From NCBI GenBank assembly GCA_964639245.1, contig CAZXCU010000013.1:62001-126000 (forward strand): 64,000 bases of DNA, given 5' to 3'. Positions 51,800 through 60,381 of the stretch are shown here, piece by piece. Under the pieces are notes generated by a model, which was not told the origin of the DNA, searched no databases, and worked only from the letters and a program-made list of their open reading frames with translations. The stretch is from SB15 sp964639245 (GTDB lineage Bacteria > Chloroflexota > Anaerolineae > Aggregatilineales > J027). Every line of letters begins with the position of its first letter. The stretch's first letter is position 1. A program made the position numbers and the translations under genes.

Positions 51800-52624
51800 T
51801 CATTTATGCCTGACAGCCTGACGGAGTTTTTTGAGTGCATCACGGGTTTTGATGGTTTCTTTGACCACATTCACAGGCATCATGCCATGCCAGCCCACCG
51901 TCGTCATATATTCCACACACAGCACCCCGTGATAATCTTCTTTGGCAAGGTCATGAATCAGAACATCAAAATCAATCCGCCCTTGTTCGTGGGGGGTTTG
52001 CAAGCGCCCTTTGACCGCCTGCCGAATCTGAACATGCGAGGTGTGCTGTAACAGAGGTTGAAGATCCTCCAACGTATAACCCTGCACGATAAAATGCGCG
52101 TAATCGAGGGTAATACTTAAGCCCGGCACTGCTTCGACTACCAGTAAGGCTTGTTCTGGCGATATGACTGACGAATCCATGTGCGGCTCATAGGAAATTC
52201 GTAAATCACTGTCGGCGGCGGCTTGAACAATTTCCAGCAGCACCGGAATACTCCGCGCTAGGGAGTGGTCAGCACCGTCAGAATGTTGAATGCCGGGTGA
52301 AATAGTCAGGCCGGGTGTGCCAAGTGCCAATGCAAACGGCAAAAGCTGGCGAAAAAGCACGACCTGTTCTTCGCGTTTGGCAGGGTCAGGTGCGTTAATA
52401 TAGGGCAGCATTAAATATAAATCGGTGAGATTCAAACTGTAAAATTGCAATAGCCCGCGCACATACTCTGCCGCTTCATTGGGGTGTGCCGCAGCCCGTT
52501 CGGTGTCCAGATGCACCCCGCTACCCACATCCACATTCCGAAAGCCCATTCGCGCCGCTGTGCCAAGCGCTTCTTCTAAGGAACGGTCATTGAATCCCCA
52601 TGTATGGCAGGACAATTCCATCAT
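51800..52624 (-). CDS. Xylose-isomerase-like TIM barrel (sugar phosphate isomerase/epimerase) protein
   Basis: The 274-residue protein fits the AP endonuclease 2/xylose isomerase-like barrel: MELSCHTWGFNDRSLEEALG at the start, GFRNVDVGSG, then RISYEPHMDSS, ITLDYAHFIVQG, HVQIRQAVKGR and GVLCVEYM. The Glu/Asp/His residues at strand ends would bind a divalent metal. The substrate is unknown: a sugar, inositol or related polyol. Its ATG overlaps the stop of the potassium channel gene by four bases. Confidence 0.78.
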   Translation of the reverse strand: MMELSCHTWGFNDRSLEEALGTAARMGFRNVDVGSGVHLDTERAAAHPNEAAEYVRGLLQFYSLNLTDLYLMLPYINAPDPAKREEQVVLFRQLLPFALALGTPGLTISPGIQHSDGADHSLARSIPVLLEIVQAAADSDLRISYEPHMDSSVISPEQALLVVEAVPGLSITLDYAHFIVQGYTLEDLQPLLQHTSHVQIRQAVKGRLQTPHEQGRIDFDVLIHDLAKEDYHGVLCVEYMTTVGWHGMMPVNVVKETIKTRDALKKLRQAVRHK

Positions 52625-53745
52625 GATTTGGTATCACTCATCGTTATAAAATTCCGAGAGAGCGCTTCGGTTACATCCAATTCGTCCCGCGTCCCCATGA
52701 CAATCATTCGTGTACCCGGTTCAAGCAAGGTATCCGCCGCCGGACTGGTCAGCAGTTCGCCCGTTGAACGGTACAGCGCCAGAATCAATGCGCCTGTCCG
52801 ATTGCGTAAATCGACTTCACCCAAGGTCCGATTGCCGATGATTGATCCGTCTTCCACGATAATTTCTTCCAGTGTTTTTTCAAGCTGTCCGGCAGAACCT
52901 GTCACATCCAGAAAATCCACCACATACGGACGCAAGGCCAGATTTGCCATCCGCCGACCACTCAAGATATACGGAGAAATCACCCGATCTGCACCAGCGC
53001 GAACTAATTTGACTTCGGAACGTTCATCGGTGGCACGCGAGATAATAAACAAATTTTCGTTGAATCCGCGAGCGCTCAACACAATATACACATTCGTGGC
53101 ATCGTCCGCTGCCGAACAGATGATTCCCCGCGCCCGTTCAATTCCCGCCGATTTTAAAATTTCATCTTCGGTGGCGCTGCCTTCAATCACCAAATAGCCT
53201 AACGCGGCAGCCCGTTCAATCGCTTCGGCTTGCGGTTCCACCACCACAAATTCGGTTTCTTCCCGATGCAGCGCCGCCGCCACCTCTTCACCCACCCGTC
53301 CGAATCCGGCAATGACAAAATGATTTTTTAAGGCTTGTAAGCGCTTATTTTTTTGGCTCTGTTCCACAGATTTAAGCAATTCCCCTGTTACCACATATTC
53401 CACCGAACTACTGATACCATAGGCAATAATCGTAATAGACATGACGATGAGCAACACCGAAAAATAACGCCCTTCGACATCTAAGGGGCGGGTTTCGCCA
53501 TAACCCACGGTGGCAACGGTAATCATCGTCATGAAGAAAGAATCATGAAAGTTCCAGCCCTCGACAAGCATATAGCCGAGTGTGCCAAACACAATCACCC
53601 CGACCACCGCAAAAATTACCCCGCGAATCAGCAGAAATCCGCGTAAAATCTGCAAGGGGCGGCGGGTACTTTCCACCAACTCTAACACCCACTGCTGGAA
53701 ATGAATCGCCTGCTGAAATAAGTAAAATTGAAGTTGTCTACGCAT
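52621..53745 (-). CDS. Two-TM potassium channel with TrkA-N/TrkA-C (RCK) domains
   Basis: The 374-residue protein has two membrane helices around a pore loop with the K+ selectivity filter TVATVGYGE (about residues 82-90). An RCK domain follows, with the nucleotide loop VIAGFGRVGEEVAAALHREE (about 147-166), and then a TrkA-C domain (about 300-360). It resembles MthK/Kch-type channels gated by a cytoplasmic ligand such as Ca2+ or a nucleotide. Its start lies inside the end of the lipoprotein gene at 53738. Confidence 0.93.
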   Translation of the reverse strand: MRRQLQFYLFQQAIHFQQWVLELVESTRRPLQILRGFLLIRGVIFAVVGVIVFGTLGYMLVEGWNFHDSFFMTMITVATVGYGETRPLDVEGRYFSVLLIVMSITIIAYGISSSVEYVVTGELLKSVEQSQKNKRLQALKNHFVIAGFGRVGEEVAAALHREETEFVVVEPQAEAIERAAALGYLVIEGSATEDEILKSAGIERARGIICSAADDATNVYIVLSARGFNENLFIISRATDERSEVKLVRAGADRVISPYILSGRRMANLALRPYVVDFLDVTGSAGQLEKTLEEIIVEDGSIIGNRTLGEVDLRNRTGALILALYRSTGELLTSPAADTLLEPGTRMIVMGTRDELDVTEALSRNFITMSDTKS

Positions 53746-54226
53746 CGTTGACCGTTACTTGCAACTCCCCGGTGGTTGGTTTTTGCACTGTTCCTGCAAA
53801 AGTCGCAATCACATCAAACGGGCAGTCGCCACTTTGTACGAATTGTAACATTAACTGGTCATTTTCTAAGCCTGCCGCGTTCAATTGGGCATCGCACCCC
53901 GTCACCACCATCACCGCTACCACCAGCACTTGACTGGTAAAATCAAAAGATTGGCGCGGCATCGGTTCGGGACAAAGTGTGTCTAAGCCATTATAAAAGC
54001 CATTCAACGCCCCAGCATCCGATAAAATCAAAATCTGGTTATGCAGCGAAGCCATTCCCTCATAACATGCTCCCTCCAGCAGCCAACCCGCCTCTTGAAT
54101 CGGCACATCGGGTGAAGCCGTCATCCGCACACCTATCGAGGTGGGTGCTGGCGAGGGGGTATCCTCGCGGGGGCGCGTTAAACTGCACCCTAAGGTAAGC
54201 AAAATCATCAGGCAGACCCGTTTCAT
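53738..54226 (-). CDS. Small lipoprotein of unknown function
   Basis: The 162-residue protein has a lipoprotein signal (MKRVCLMILLTLGC), a short Pro/Thr/Ser linker and a soluble beta-rich domain with four Cys, possibly two disulfides (ACYEG, TLCPEP, VTGCDAQ, SGDCPFD). I do not recognise the family. I start at ATG 54226 next to the signal; a further ATG at 54262 adds 12 polar residues. It overlaps the channel gene by eight bases. Confidence 0.72.
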   Translation of the reverse strand: MKRVCLMILLTLGCSLTRPREDTPSPAPTSIGVRMTASPDVPIQEAGWLLEGACYEGMASLHNQILILSDAGALNGFYNGLDTLCPEPMPRQSFDFTSQVLVVAVMVVTGCDAQLNAAGLENDQLMLQFVQSGDCPFDVIATFAGTVQKPTTGELQVTVNDA

Positions 54227-54271
54227 AGGCTGTATTGTGGCATAATTCGATTTACCGTGCAAAGAACCTGT

Positions 54272-54277
54272 TATAAT
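54272..54277 (+). promoter_or_regulatory. Candidate -10 of the deoC operon
   Basis: A perfect TATAAT lies 31 bases before the deoC ATG; no good -35 is visible at 16-18 bases. Confidence 0.45.
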
Positions 54278-54307
54278 CAGGGCAAAAAGTTTTCAGGATG
54301 ACCTCCG

Positions 54308-55264
54308 ATGGCAACGATTGAACGCAATCCCGGACTGCCGCTGGATTTGGGGTGGGTCTACGATTCCAGAGTCAACCTCAGCGCGGTAGAACGGCGTACT
54401 TCGACCCTCACCAAACGCCGCACGGTTAAAAAAGAGTGGCAAGCGGCATGGCTGCTCAAAGCGATTACGCTGATGGATTTAACCACTCTCTCCGGTGATG
54501 ATACTCCGGGTAACGTGCTGCGCTTGTGTAAAAAGGCCCGCCAGCCCCTTCGCGCTGATATGGTAGAGGCCTTGGGGGTGCAAAACAAAAATATCACAGT
54601 AGCGGCTGTCTGCGTTTATCACAGCCGGGTCAAAGATGCGCTCGCGGCACTGCAAGGGACGAACATTCCTGTGGCGGCGGTTTCGACAGGCTTTCCCGCA
54701 GGGCAAAGTTCCTACCCGCAGCGTCTTGAGGAAATCCGCCAATCAGTGACAGATGGGGCGAAAGAAATTGATATTGTTATTTCACGGGAGCATGTGCTAA
54801 CCGGCAATTGGGAAGCGCTCTACCGTGAAACCAGAGAAATGCGCGAAGCCTGTGGCGATGCTCATATCAAGACGATTTTGGCAACGGGTGAACTTGGCAC
54901 ACTAAAAAATGTCCGCATGGCGAGTCTGGTGTGCATGATGGCAGGGGCAGATTTTATCAAAACTTCTACCGGTAAAGAATCGGTCAATGCAACCTTGGAT
55001 GTTGGCTTGGTGATGGTACGGGCTGCGCGTGATTATTATGAGCGGACAGGCTATCAGGTTGGTTTCAAACCCGCCGGGGGGATTCGTACCGCCAAAGATG
55101 CGATGAACTGGGAAATCCTCATCAAAGAGGAGCTGGGCGAAGCCTGGCTGACTCCCGAATTGTTCCGTTTCGGGGCAAGCGCCTTGTTAGGCGATATTGA
55201 ACGCCAGCTTTCCCATCATTTAACCGGACGGTATGCTGCCCGTCATCATATGCCGATGGCTTAG
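54308..55264 (+). CDS. deoC: Deoxyribose-phosphate aldolase
   Basis: DeoC splits 2-deoxyribose 5-phosphate into acetaldehyde and glyceraldehyde 3-phosphate. The Schiff-base Lys lies in ADFIKTSTGKES (about residue 218), with the second Lys in VGFKPAGGIRT. At 318 residues it is longer than most bacterial DeoC (220-260) and near the size of the animal-type enzyme, with about 60 extra N-terminal residues. The following gene is an aldehyde dehydrogenase that could oxidise the acetaldehyde. Confidence 0.95.
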   Translation: MATIERNPGLPLDLGWVYDSRVNLSAVERRTSTLTKRRTVKKEWQAAWLLKAITLMDLTTLSGDDTPGNVLRLCKKARQPLRADMVEALGVQNKNITVAAVCVYHSRVKDALAALQGTNIPVAAVSTGFPAGQSSYPQRLEEIRQSVTDGAKEIDIVISREHVLTGNWEALYRETREMREACGDAHIKTILATGELGTLKNVRMASLVCMMAGADFIKTSTGKESVNATLDVGLVMVRAARDYYERTGYQVGFKPAGGIRTAKDAMNWEILIKEELGEAWLTPELFRFGASALLGDIERQLSHHLTGRYAARHHMPMA

Positions 55265-55265
55265 T

Positions 55266-55288
55266 CGGGGCGTAGAGATACCCGCCCG
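55266..55288. repeat. GGGCG..CCGCCC palindrome between deoC and ALDH16
   Basis: CGGGGCGTAGAGATACCCGC followed by CCG forms a short stem. It shares the GGGCGGGTAT core with the repeat at 57813-57858. Confidence 0.5.
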
Positions 55289-55311
55289 TTAGTCTTTTTG
55301 AGGAACATAAA

Positions 55312-57735
55312 ATGACCCTGCTTGAAATTTTTGACCACATGACCTATGGCCCTGCGCCTGAAGCCTCCGATGCGGCTGTGGCATGGCTGGACGACCACAA
55401 GCGCAAATTTGATTTGTTCATTAACAACCAATGGGCAGCCCCAAAATCAAAAAAATACATGGATAGCAAAAATCCCGCTTCGGGCGAAGTGCTGGCGCAG
55501 ATTGCGATTGGTGGACAGGCTGATATTGATGAAGCTGTCACAGCCGCCCGCACCGCATTTGAGAATTGGCGTTCTTTGACCGGACATCAACGAGCGCGGC
55601 ATCTATACGCCCTCGCCCGCACGATTCAAAAACATCAGCGTTTATTGGCGGTGGTTGAATCGATGGACAACGGCAAGCCCATCCGTGAATCGCGTGATAT
55701 TGATATTCCACTTGTTGCCCGCCATTTTTATTATCATGCAGGGTGGGCGCAGCTGATGGACTCCGAACTGCGCGATGATCAGCCAGTGGGTGTTGTCGGT
55801 CAAGTCATCCCGTGGAATTTCCCCCTGTTGATGCTGGCGTGGAAAATTGCCCCTGCGATTGCGATGGGCAATACGGTTGTGCTGAAACCCGCCCCCTATA
55901 CCAATTTATCTGCCCTCCTGTTTGCTGAATTGGTGGTTGAAGCCGGGATGCCTGCCGGGGTAATCAACATCGTAACAGGCGACGACAAAACCGGGGCTGG
56001 CATCGTCAACCATCCCGATTTTGACAAAATTGCTTTCACGGGTTCAACCGAAGTTGGGCGAATTTTGCGCCGTGCTACCGCCGGAACAGGCAAAAAACTC
56101 TCTTTAGAATTGGGGGGGAAATCGCCGTTTGTCGTGTTTGATGACAGCGACCAAGATGCCGCCATTGAAGGCATTATTGACGCTATCTGGTTCAATCAAG
56201 GACAGGTGTGTTGTGCGGGTTCGCGCCTGTTAGTCCAAGAAAATATTGCTGAAGGTTTCCTGAAAAAACTCCGTAACCGCATGAGCAAACTTCGCATCGG
56301 TGATTCCCTCGATAAAACCGTCGACATCGGCGCGATTGTGGACGTAGTGCAATGCCAGACGATTGAAAATTGGGTCAAAAAAGGCGTGGCAGAGGGCGCG
56401 GAAGTTTACCAGCCCGACATTCCCATGCCGCAAAATGGTTGTTTTTTCCCGCCGACTCTGCTCACGAATGTTGCACCCGCCGCAACAGTGGCACAGGAAG
56501 AAATTTTTGGCCCGGTGCTGGTGGCGATGACCTTCCGCACGCCCTCAGAAGCGGTTGAACTGGCGAATAATACCCGCTATGGCCTTGCAGCGAGCATCTG
56601 GAGCGAAAATATCAACCTTGCGCTGGATGTAGCGCACAAAATCAAGGCGGGCAGCGTATGGATTAATTCCACCAATTTATTTGACGCGGCGGCTGGTTTT
56701 GGCGGCTATCGGGAAAGCGGCTTTGGGCGCGAGGGTGGCAAAGAAGGCTTGTATGAATACGTCCGCCCGAAATGGCAAAACCGCCCGCGTCCGCAAATTG
56801 CGCTGGAAAAACCGGATGCTAAATGGGGTAAATTGATTCCCGGACGGCCTGCCCCCTTGAATGGACACTCCGGCAATGGTGCGTTCGCTCAGATTGATCG
56901 CACACCCAAGTTGTATATTGGTGGAAAACAGGTTCGTTCGGATGGCAACTACACCCGTCCGGTATGGGGTGCAAATGAAACCCCCGTCGGTCAGGTCAGC
57001 GATGGCAATCGTAAGGATATTCGGGATGCTGTCGAAGCCGCGCACAAAGCCAAAGGGTGGTCATTCAAAAATGGACACAGCCGCGCACAGATTTTGTATT
57101 ACATCGCGGAAAATCTGGCAATTCGGGCCGAAGAATTTGCTAACCGTCTGGTATCCATGACCGGACAAACACCCGAATCGGCTGCACAGGAAGTCGAATT
57201 AACCATTTCCCGCCTGTTCACCTATGCAGCATGGGCGGATAAATATGGCGGGGTGGTGCAAGAAACTCAACTGCGCGGGGTCACCGTTGCGCTCTATGAA
57301 CCGGTGGGTGTCGTGGGCATTGCCTGTCCCGATGAATTTCCATTGCTGGCGTTTGTTTCGCTGCTTGCCCCCGCCATCGCACGCGGCAACACAGTCGTGA
57401 TAATTCCCTCAGAAAAATATCCCCTCAGCGCCACCGATTTTTACCAGATTTTAGAAACCTCCGATTTGCCCGGCGGGGTGGTGAATATCGTCACAGGCGG
57501 ACGTGACCATCTAGCGAAAACGTTGGTCGAACATGACGACGTGGACGCGATGTGGTATTTGGGCAGCGCCGAAGGCAGTTATCATGTCGAATATCTTTCC
57601 GCCGCCAACATGAAACGGACGTGGGTCAGCTATGGCGAGTCGTTAGATTGGACAAACGCACACCAAGCCGAAGGTGAAGAATTTTTACGCGAATCCACAC
57701 AGGTTAAAAATATCTGGATTCCCACAGGGGAATAG
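55312..57735 (+). CDS. ALDH16-type aldehyde dehydrogenase (two ALDH domains)
   Basis: The 807-residue protein carries two ALDH domains in tandem. The first (residues 30-480) is complete: the Glu in LELGGKSPF (about 265) and the nucleophile Cys in NQGQVCCAGSR (about 299). The second (about 540-795) resembles an NAD-binding domain (VGIACPDEFPLLAFVSLLAP, VVNIVTGGRDHL) but stops before any catalytic Cys. This double, half-active design is that of the ALDH16 family known from animals and some bacteria. It follows deoC by 47 bases, which suggests oxidation of aldehydes from deoxynucleoside breakdown. Confidence 0.9.
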   Translation: MTLLEIFDHMTYGPAPEASDAAVAWLDDHKRKFDLFINNQWAAPKSKKYMDSKNPASGEVLAQIAIGGQADIDEAVTAARTAFENWRSLTGHQRARHLYALARTIQKHQRLLAVVESMDNGKPIRESRDIDIPLVARHFYYHAGWAQLMDSELRDDQPVGVVGQVIPWNFPLLMLAWKIAPAIAMGNTVVLKPAPYTNLSALLFAELVVEAGMPAGVINIVTGDDKTGAGIVNHPDFDKIAFTGSTEVGRILRRATAGTGKKLSLELGGKSPFVVFDDSDQDAAIEGIIDAIWFNQGQVCCAGSRLLVQENIAEGFLKKLRNRMSKLRIGDSLDKTVDIGAIVDVVQCQTIENWVKKGVAEGAEVYQPDIPMPQNGCFFPPTLLTNVAPAATVAQEEIFGPVLVAMTFRTPSEAVELANNTRYGLAASIWSENINLALDVAHKIKAGSVWINSTNLFDAAAGFGGYRESGFGREGGKEGLYEYVRPKWQNRPRPQIALEKPDAKWGKLIPGRPAPLNGHSGNGAFAQIDRTPKLYIGGKQVRSDGNYTRPVWGANETPVGQVSDGNRKDIRDAVEAAHKAKGWSFKNGHSRAQILYYIAENLAIRAEEFANRLVSMTGQTPESAAQEVELTISRLFTYAAWADKYGGVVQETQLRGVTVALYEPVGVVGIACPDEFPLLAFVSLLAPAIARGNTVVIIPSEKYPLSATDFYQILETSDLPGGVVNIVTGGRDHLAKTLVEHDDVDAMWYLGSAEGSYHVEYLSAANMKRTWVSYGESLDWTNAHQAEGEEFLRESTQVKNIWIPTGE

Positions 57736-57745
57736 CAAAATTTCA

Positions 57746-57773
57746 AAGGGCTGAAGACACCCTTTCAGCCCTT
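57746..57773 (+). terminator. Hairpin after the ALDH16 gene
   Basis: A ten-base stem AAGGGCTGAA/TTCAGCCCTT begins ten bases after the stop. It lacks a clear T tract; a second small hairpin CCGCA/TGCGG (57791-57807) followed by ATTTTG lies further on. Confidence 0.6.
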
Positions 57774-57812
57774 CACATCCCACCTTTAAACCGCAGAAAT
57801 CATGCGGATTTT

Positions 57813-57858
57813 GTAGGGGAGGGTACAAGCGAGCCTCTAGCGAGTGATACCCGCCCTC
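57813..57858. repeat. GC-rich palindromic repeat in the ALDH16-58046 gap
   Basis: The 310-base gap after ALDH16 holds no gene. It contains the two hairpins noted above and this palindrome: GTAGGGGAGGGTAC, a middle with GCGAGCCTCTAGCGA, then ATACCCGCCCTC. It shares its ends with the repeat at 55266. Confidence 0.55.
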
Positions 57859-58045
57859 ATAACCGATAAAATTTTTCATCTGCGCTTAGAAAGTCATCCC
57901 GCGAATCCTACTCGTATTTCCCATTATGGTCTTATAATGGGCATATATCCTTGGTGATATGGACAGACCTATTCATCCCTGAGGCAAAAAGTATCTTCTG
58001 AAACCCGCCTCTCGGATTGTGCGTATAAGAAGATGAGGAAAGCAG

Positions 58046-58762
58046 GTGGAACCGTTTTCTCTGTGCATTGGTGGGATGGTTTTCTTCACACTTGGCATGA
58101 TGCTGCTCGTTATCGTGATTTTGCTGGTGACTTTTACCATGAATATGGCGGAAATTTTACTCAAACTCTTTGGCGAAAATGCCATCACCCAGTATCTGGT
58201 TGAGCAGGACGAAAAACGCCGTCGTGCTGGCGAAAAATTGACCATTGCACAAAAAGCCATGCAGCGTGCGCGGGCTGACCAGACCCGGTTTGTTCTGACC
58301 GATATTGGCGTACTGGCCTACCGTGACCGCAAAACATCCAAAATGGTACGTACCCAGCCGGTGGTGACGGACACCCAATATTTGCGCCCATTTGCGGAAA
58401 TGACTGCCAAACAGCGTACCCAAGCACACGTCACCATGGCACTCTTAGACAGCGATGGGCGGGCGGTTTTTATGGATAAAAATACCTATACCCTGTCGCT
58501 GCGCCCCACGCCGATTGTGACCAAAAATTGGCTGCCCCTGCAAAATCTGGTTCATTCCGGCGGGAGTTGGTCGGTGGTGATTGAGGTGGATGGGGTGGTC
58601 ATGGCAATTCATCGCTTTGGATGGGTCGGTCTGGCAGAAAATGACATCACCCAGCGTTTGATGAATGATGGCGAACTCACGGCGGAATTGCATCAAGCGG
58701 TCAAAACGGGCAAATTCCGCAAAATGAGTCTCGATGAACTGCTGGCAGACCAAGAAGATTAA
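58046..58762 (+). CDS. Membrane-anchored protein of unknown function upstream of the E2 operon
   Basis: The 238-residue protein has one long hydrophobic N-terminal segment (about residues 5-35), a charged helix (EQDEKRRRAGEKLT) and a C-terminal domain of about 150 residues. That domain has strands FVLTDIGVLAYRDR, QAHVTMALLDSDGRAVF and SWSVVIEVDGVVMAIHRFGW. I do not recognise the family. GTG 58046 follows GAGGAAAG. It lies on the same strand 114 bases before the E2-like gene, but that gap has its own candidate promoter, so joint expression is uncertain. Confidence 0.65.
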   Translation: MEPFSLCIGGMVFFTLGMMLLVIVILLVTFTMNMAEILLKLFGENAITQYLVEQDEKRRRAGEKLTIAQKAMQRARADQTRFVLTDIGVLAYRDRKTSKMVRTQPVVTDTQYLRPFAEMTAKQRTQAHVTMALLDSDGRAVFMDKNTYTLSLRPTPIVTKNWLPLQNLVHSGGSWSVVIEVDGVVMAIHRFGWVGLAENDITQRLMNDGELTAELHQAVKTGKFRKMSLDELLADQED

Positions 58763-58829
58763 ATCCGGTCATTCATCCCCACAAGCGAAAAAGAATGTTG
58801 AGAAATCCCCTACTTTTGGGGTATGCGCG

Positions 58830-58851
58830 GCCTAAAAATTAGGCGTATAGT
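58830..58851 (+). promoter_or_regulatory. Palindrome and -10-like box before the E2 operon
   Basis: GCCTAA/TTAGGC (58830-58844) forms a short inverted repeat directly next to TATAGT (58846-58851), 26 bases before the E2-like start. It could be an operator. No clear -35 is visible. Confidence 0.4.
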
Positions 58852-58876
58852 GAGAAATATTCAAGGAGAATCAATC

Positions 58877-59356
58877 GTGATACAGGAATGGTGGGGAACA
58901 CGGAAAAATGTCTCGCCGCGTTTGCGGTTGGAAGTGGAACTCATGCGTGCCACCTTTGCCGATACATTTAAACTCAATGTACCGCGAAATGGCTCGCTGT
59001 TTTGGCTAGGAACAGTCGAAATTAATCTGTATAAACTGCCGCACCGCAACCATACTTTAAAAATCGTGTATCCCAAAGATTATCCGAATCGTCCGGCGGA
59101 AGCGTATATTACTGAACCGTACATTTACAGCGAAAAACATCAATTTGAGGATGGGCAGTTGTGTTTGTTTAACCCCAAAGATGGGGTGACATACGGTTGG
59201 AATCCCTCCACCTCAACGGCGGTGACGGTGACAAGCTGGGCGGTGCAGTGGATTTATGCCTATTATACATGGCGGGCAACCGGACAGTGGCCCGGGAATG
59301 AAGAACGCATGACCGCCGCACCCCCGCCGAAAAATAACAATCTACGAGGGCGATAG
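58877..59356 (+). CDS. Prokaryotic E2 (ubiquitin-conjugating enzyme)-like protein
   Basis: The 159-residue protein has a UBC-type fold pattern: LRLEVELMRATF helix, TVEINLYKLPHRNHTLKIVY strands, the DYPNRPAEAYI turn, then HQFEDGQLCLFNPKDG with His88 and the candidate active Cys96. WNPSTSTAVTVTSWAVQWIY is the helix after the active site. I start at GTG 58877 because AGGAG lies eight bases upstream; an ATG at 58823 lies in the promoter region. Bacterial E2s carry a thioester to a ubiquitin-like protein. It is the first gene of a tight run with JAB-like and E1-like genes. Confidence 0.8.
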   Translation: MIQEWWGTRKNVSPRLRLEVELMRATFADTFKLNVPRNGSLFWLGTVEINLYKLPHRNHTLKIVYPKDYPNRPAEAYITEPYIYSEKHQFEDGQLCLFNPKDGVTYGWNPSTSTAVTVTSWAVQWIYAYYTWRATGQWPGNEERMTAAPPPKNNNLRGR

Positions 59357-59358
59357 TC

Positions 59359-60381
59359 GTGGACGAAGTGCTTGAATCGCCAGAAATAGGATTTAATGAG
59401 GCGGATATGCCCGAAATTTTTGTTTCGCGGACGGTGCTGGAACGTATGAAACGCGGTGCGCTGCTCTATCCTGAGGAAGAAACCGGAGAAGCGCTGGTTG
59501 GGGTACGGATGAACGGCAGCAAATATACCGCCCCGACGCTGTATCTGCTGGAAACGATTCCCCCTATGCAAAATGTGGTGCGGCAGTGGGCGCATTTCAG
59601 CCAAGGGGATGATTGGCAGGGTGCGATTTTTAACTGGCTGAATGAAAATTGGGAAGTCTACCGCGAGCTTCGTCGGCGCTCCTATGGCAGTTCCTACGCG
59701 GCAAAATGGGATTTCCCCTTAGAGCATCTTGGCGATTGGCACAAACAACCGGGCGGGATGGTCATGCCTTCGATGGGTGACTTCCGCACCGCCAAACAAT
59801 TTTTGAAGGAAAATAAGCAGGATTTCATCGTTGCGCCGATTGTAACCTTTGCCCATGAAGCGACCTACGAACCGATTGAAGCCAACACGCTGATTTTGTC
59901 GGATGTTGTGCCATCGGTACGGGTTGATTTTTGGGGCCTGGGGCGCAAAGACCGTCAATTTGTGCCGCTTAAACCGATTCAAGCCCATTTGCCCCTGCTG
60001 CCTGCGGTGGTCTGGTGGTTGGAAGACAGCCGACGGATGGATTTGGAAGTGGCAGCACTGGAAAAAAACGGGCTGAATGTGATGGATATTGTGCAGTACA
60101 ACGTGGACGGGATGCCGCCGTTGGAAACGTGTTTTGTGATTTACCGTCCCGGCGCGAAAAAAGCTGTTTTAGCCATCACGCCTCATAACTACCCTAAACA
60201 AATTCCAAGTTGGCGGGTAGCGGCGCTTAAAATTCCCAAAGAGGGTGAGGGTTTGTTTGAAATTTTGTATCAAAATTCAGAACTGGTGCCAGCTTCAGTC
60301 ATGACGACATGGAGTGGAAATAGCCACGCCTTGATAGATGGAGTACGGATGGTTGAAAAATGGCTGGAGAGTCACACATGA
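59359..60381 (+). CDS. JAB/MPN-like protein with altered JAMM motif and UBC/RWD-like C-terminus
   Basis: The 340-residue protein has an N-terminal JAB-like domain: Glu44 in EETGEALVG, then DWHKQPGGMVMPSMGD with His128, Ser138 and Asp141. The second His of the JAMM HxH is Gln130, so zinc peptidase activity is doubtful. The C-terminal half (about residues 225-335) has TCFVIYRPGAKKAVLAITPH followed by NYPKQIPSWRV, a pattern like the strand-turn of E2/RWD domains but with no active Cys. It starts with GTG two bases after the E2-like gene and overlaps the E1-like gene. Confidence 0.72.
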   Translation: MDEVLESPEIGFNEADMPEIFVSRTVLERMKRGALLYPEEETGEALVGVRMNGSKYTAPTLYLLETIPPMQNVVRQWAHFSQGDDWQGAIFNWLNENWEVYRELRRRSYGSSYAAKWDFPLEHLGDWHKQPGGMVMPSMGDFRTAKQFLKENKQDFIVAPIVTFAHEATYEPIEANTLILSDVVPSVRVDFWGLGRKDRQFVPLKPIQAHLPLLPAVVWWLEDSRRMDLEVAALEKNGLNVMDIVQYNVDGMPPLETCFVIYRPGAKKAVLAITPHNYPKQIPSWRVAALKIPKEGEGLFEILYQNSELVPASVMTTWSGNSHALIDGVRMVEKWLESHT

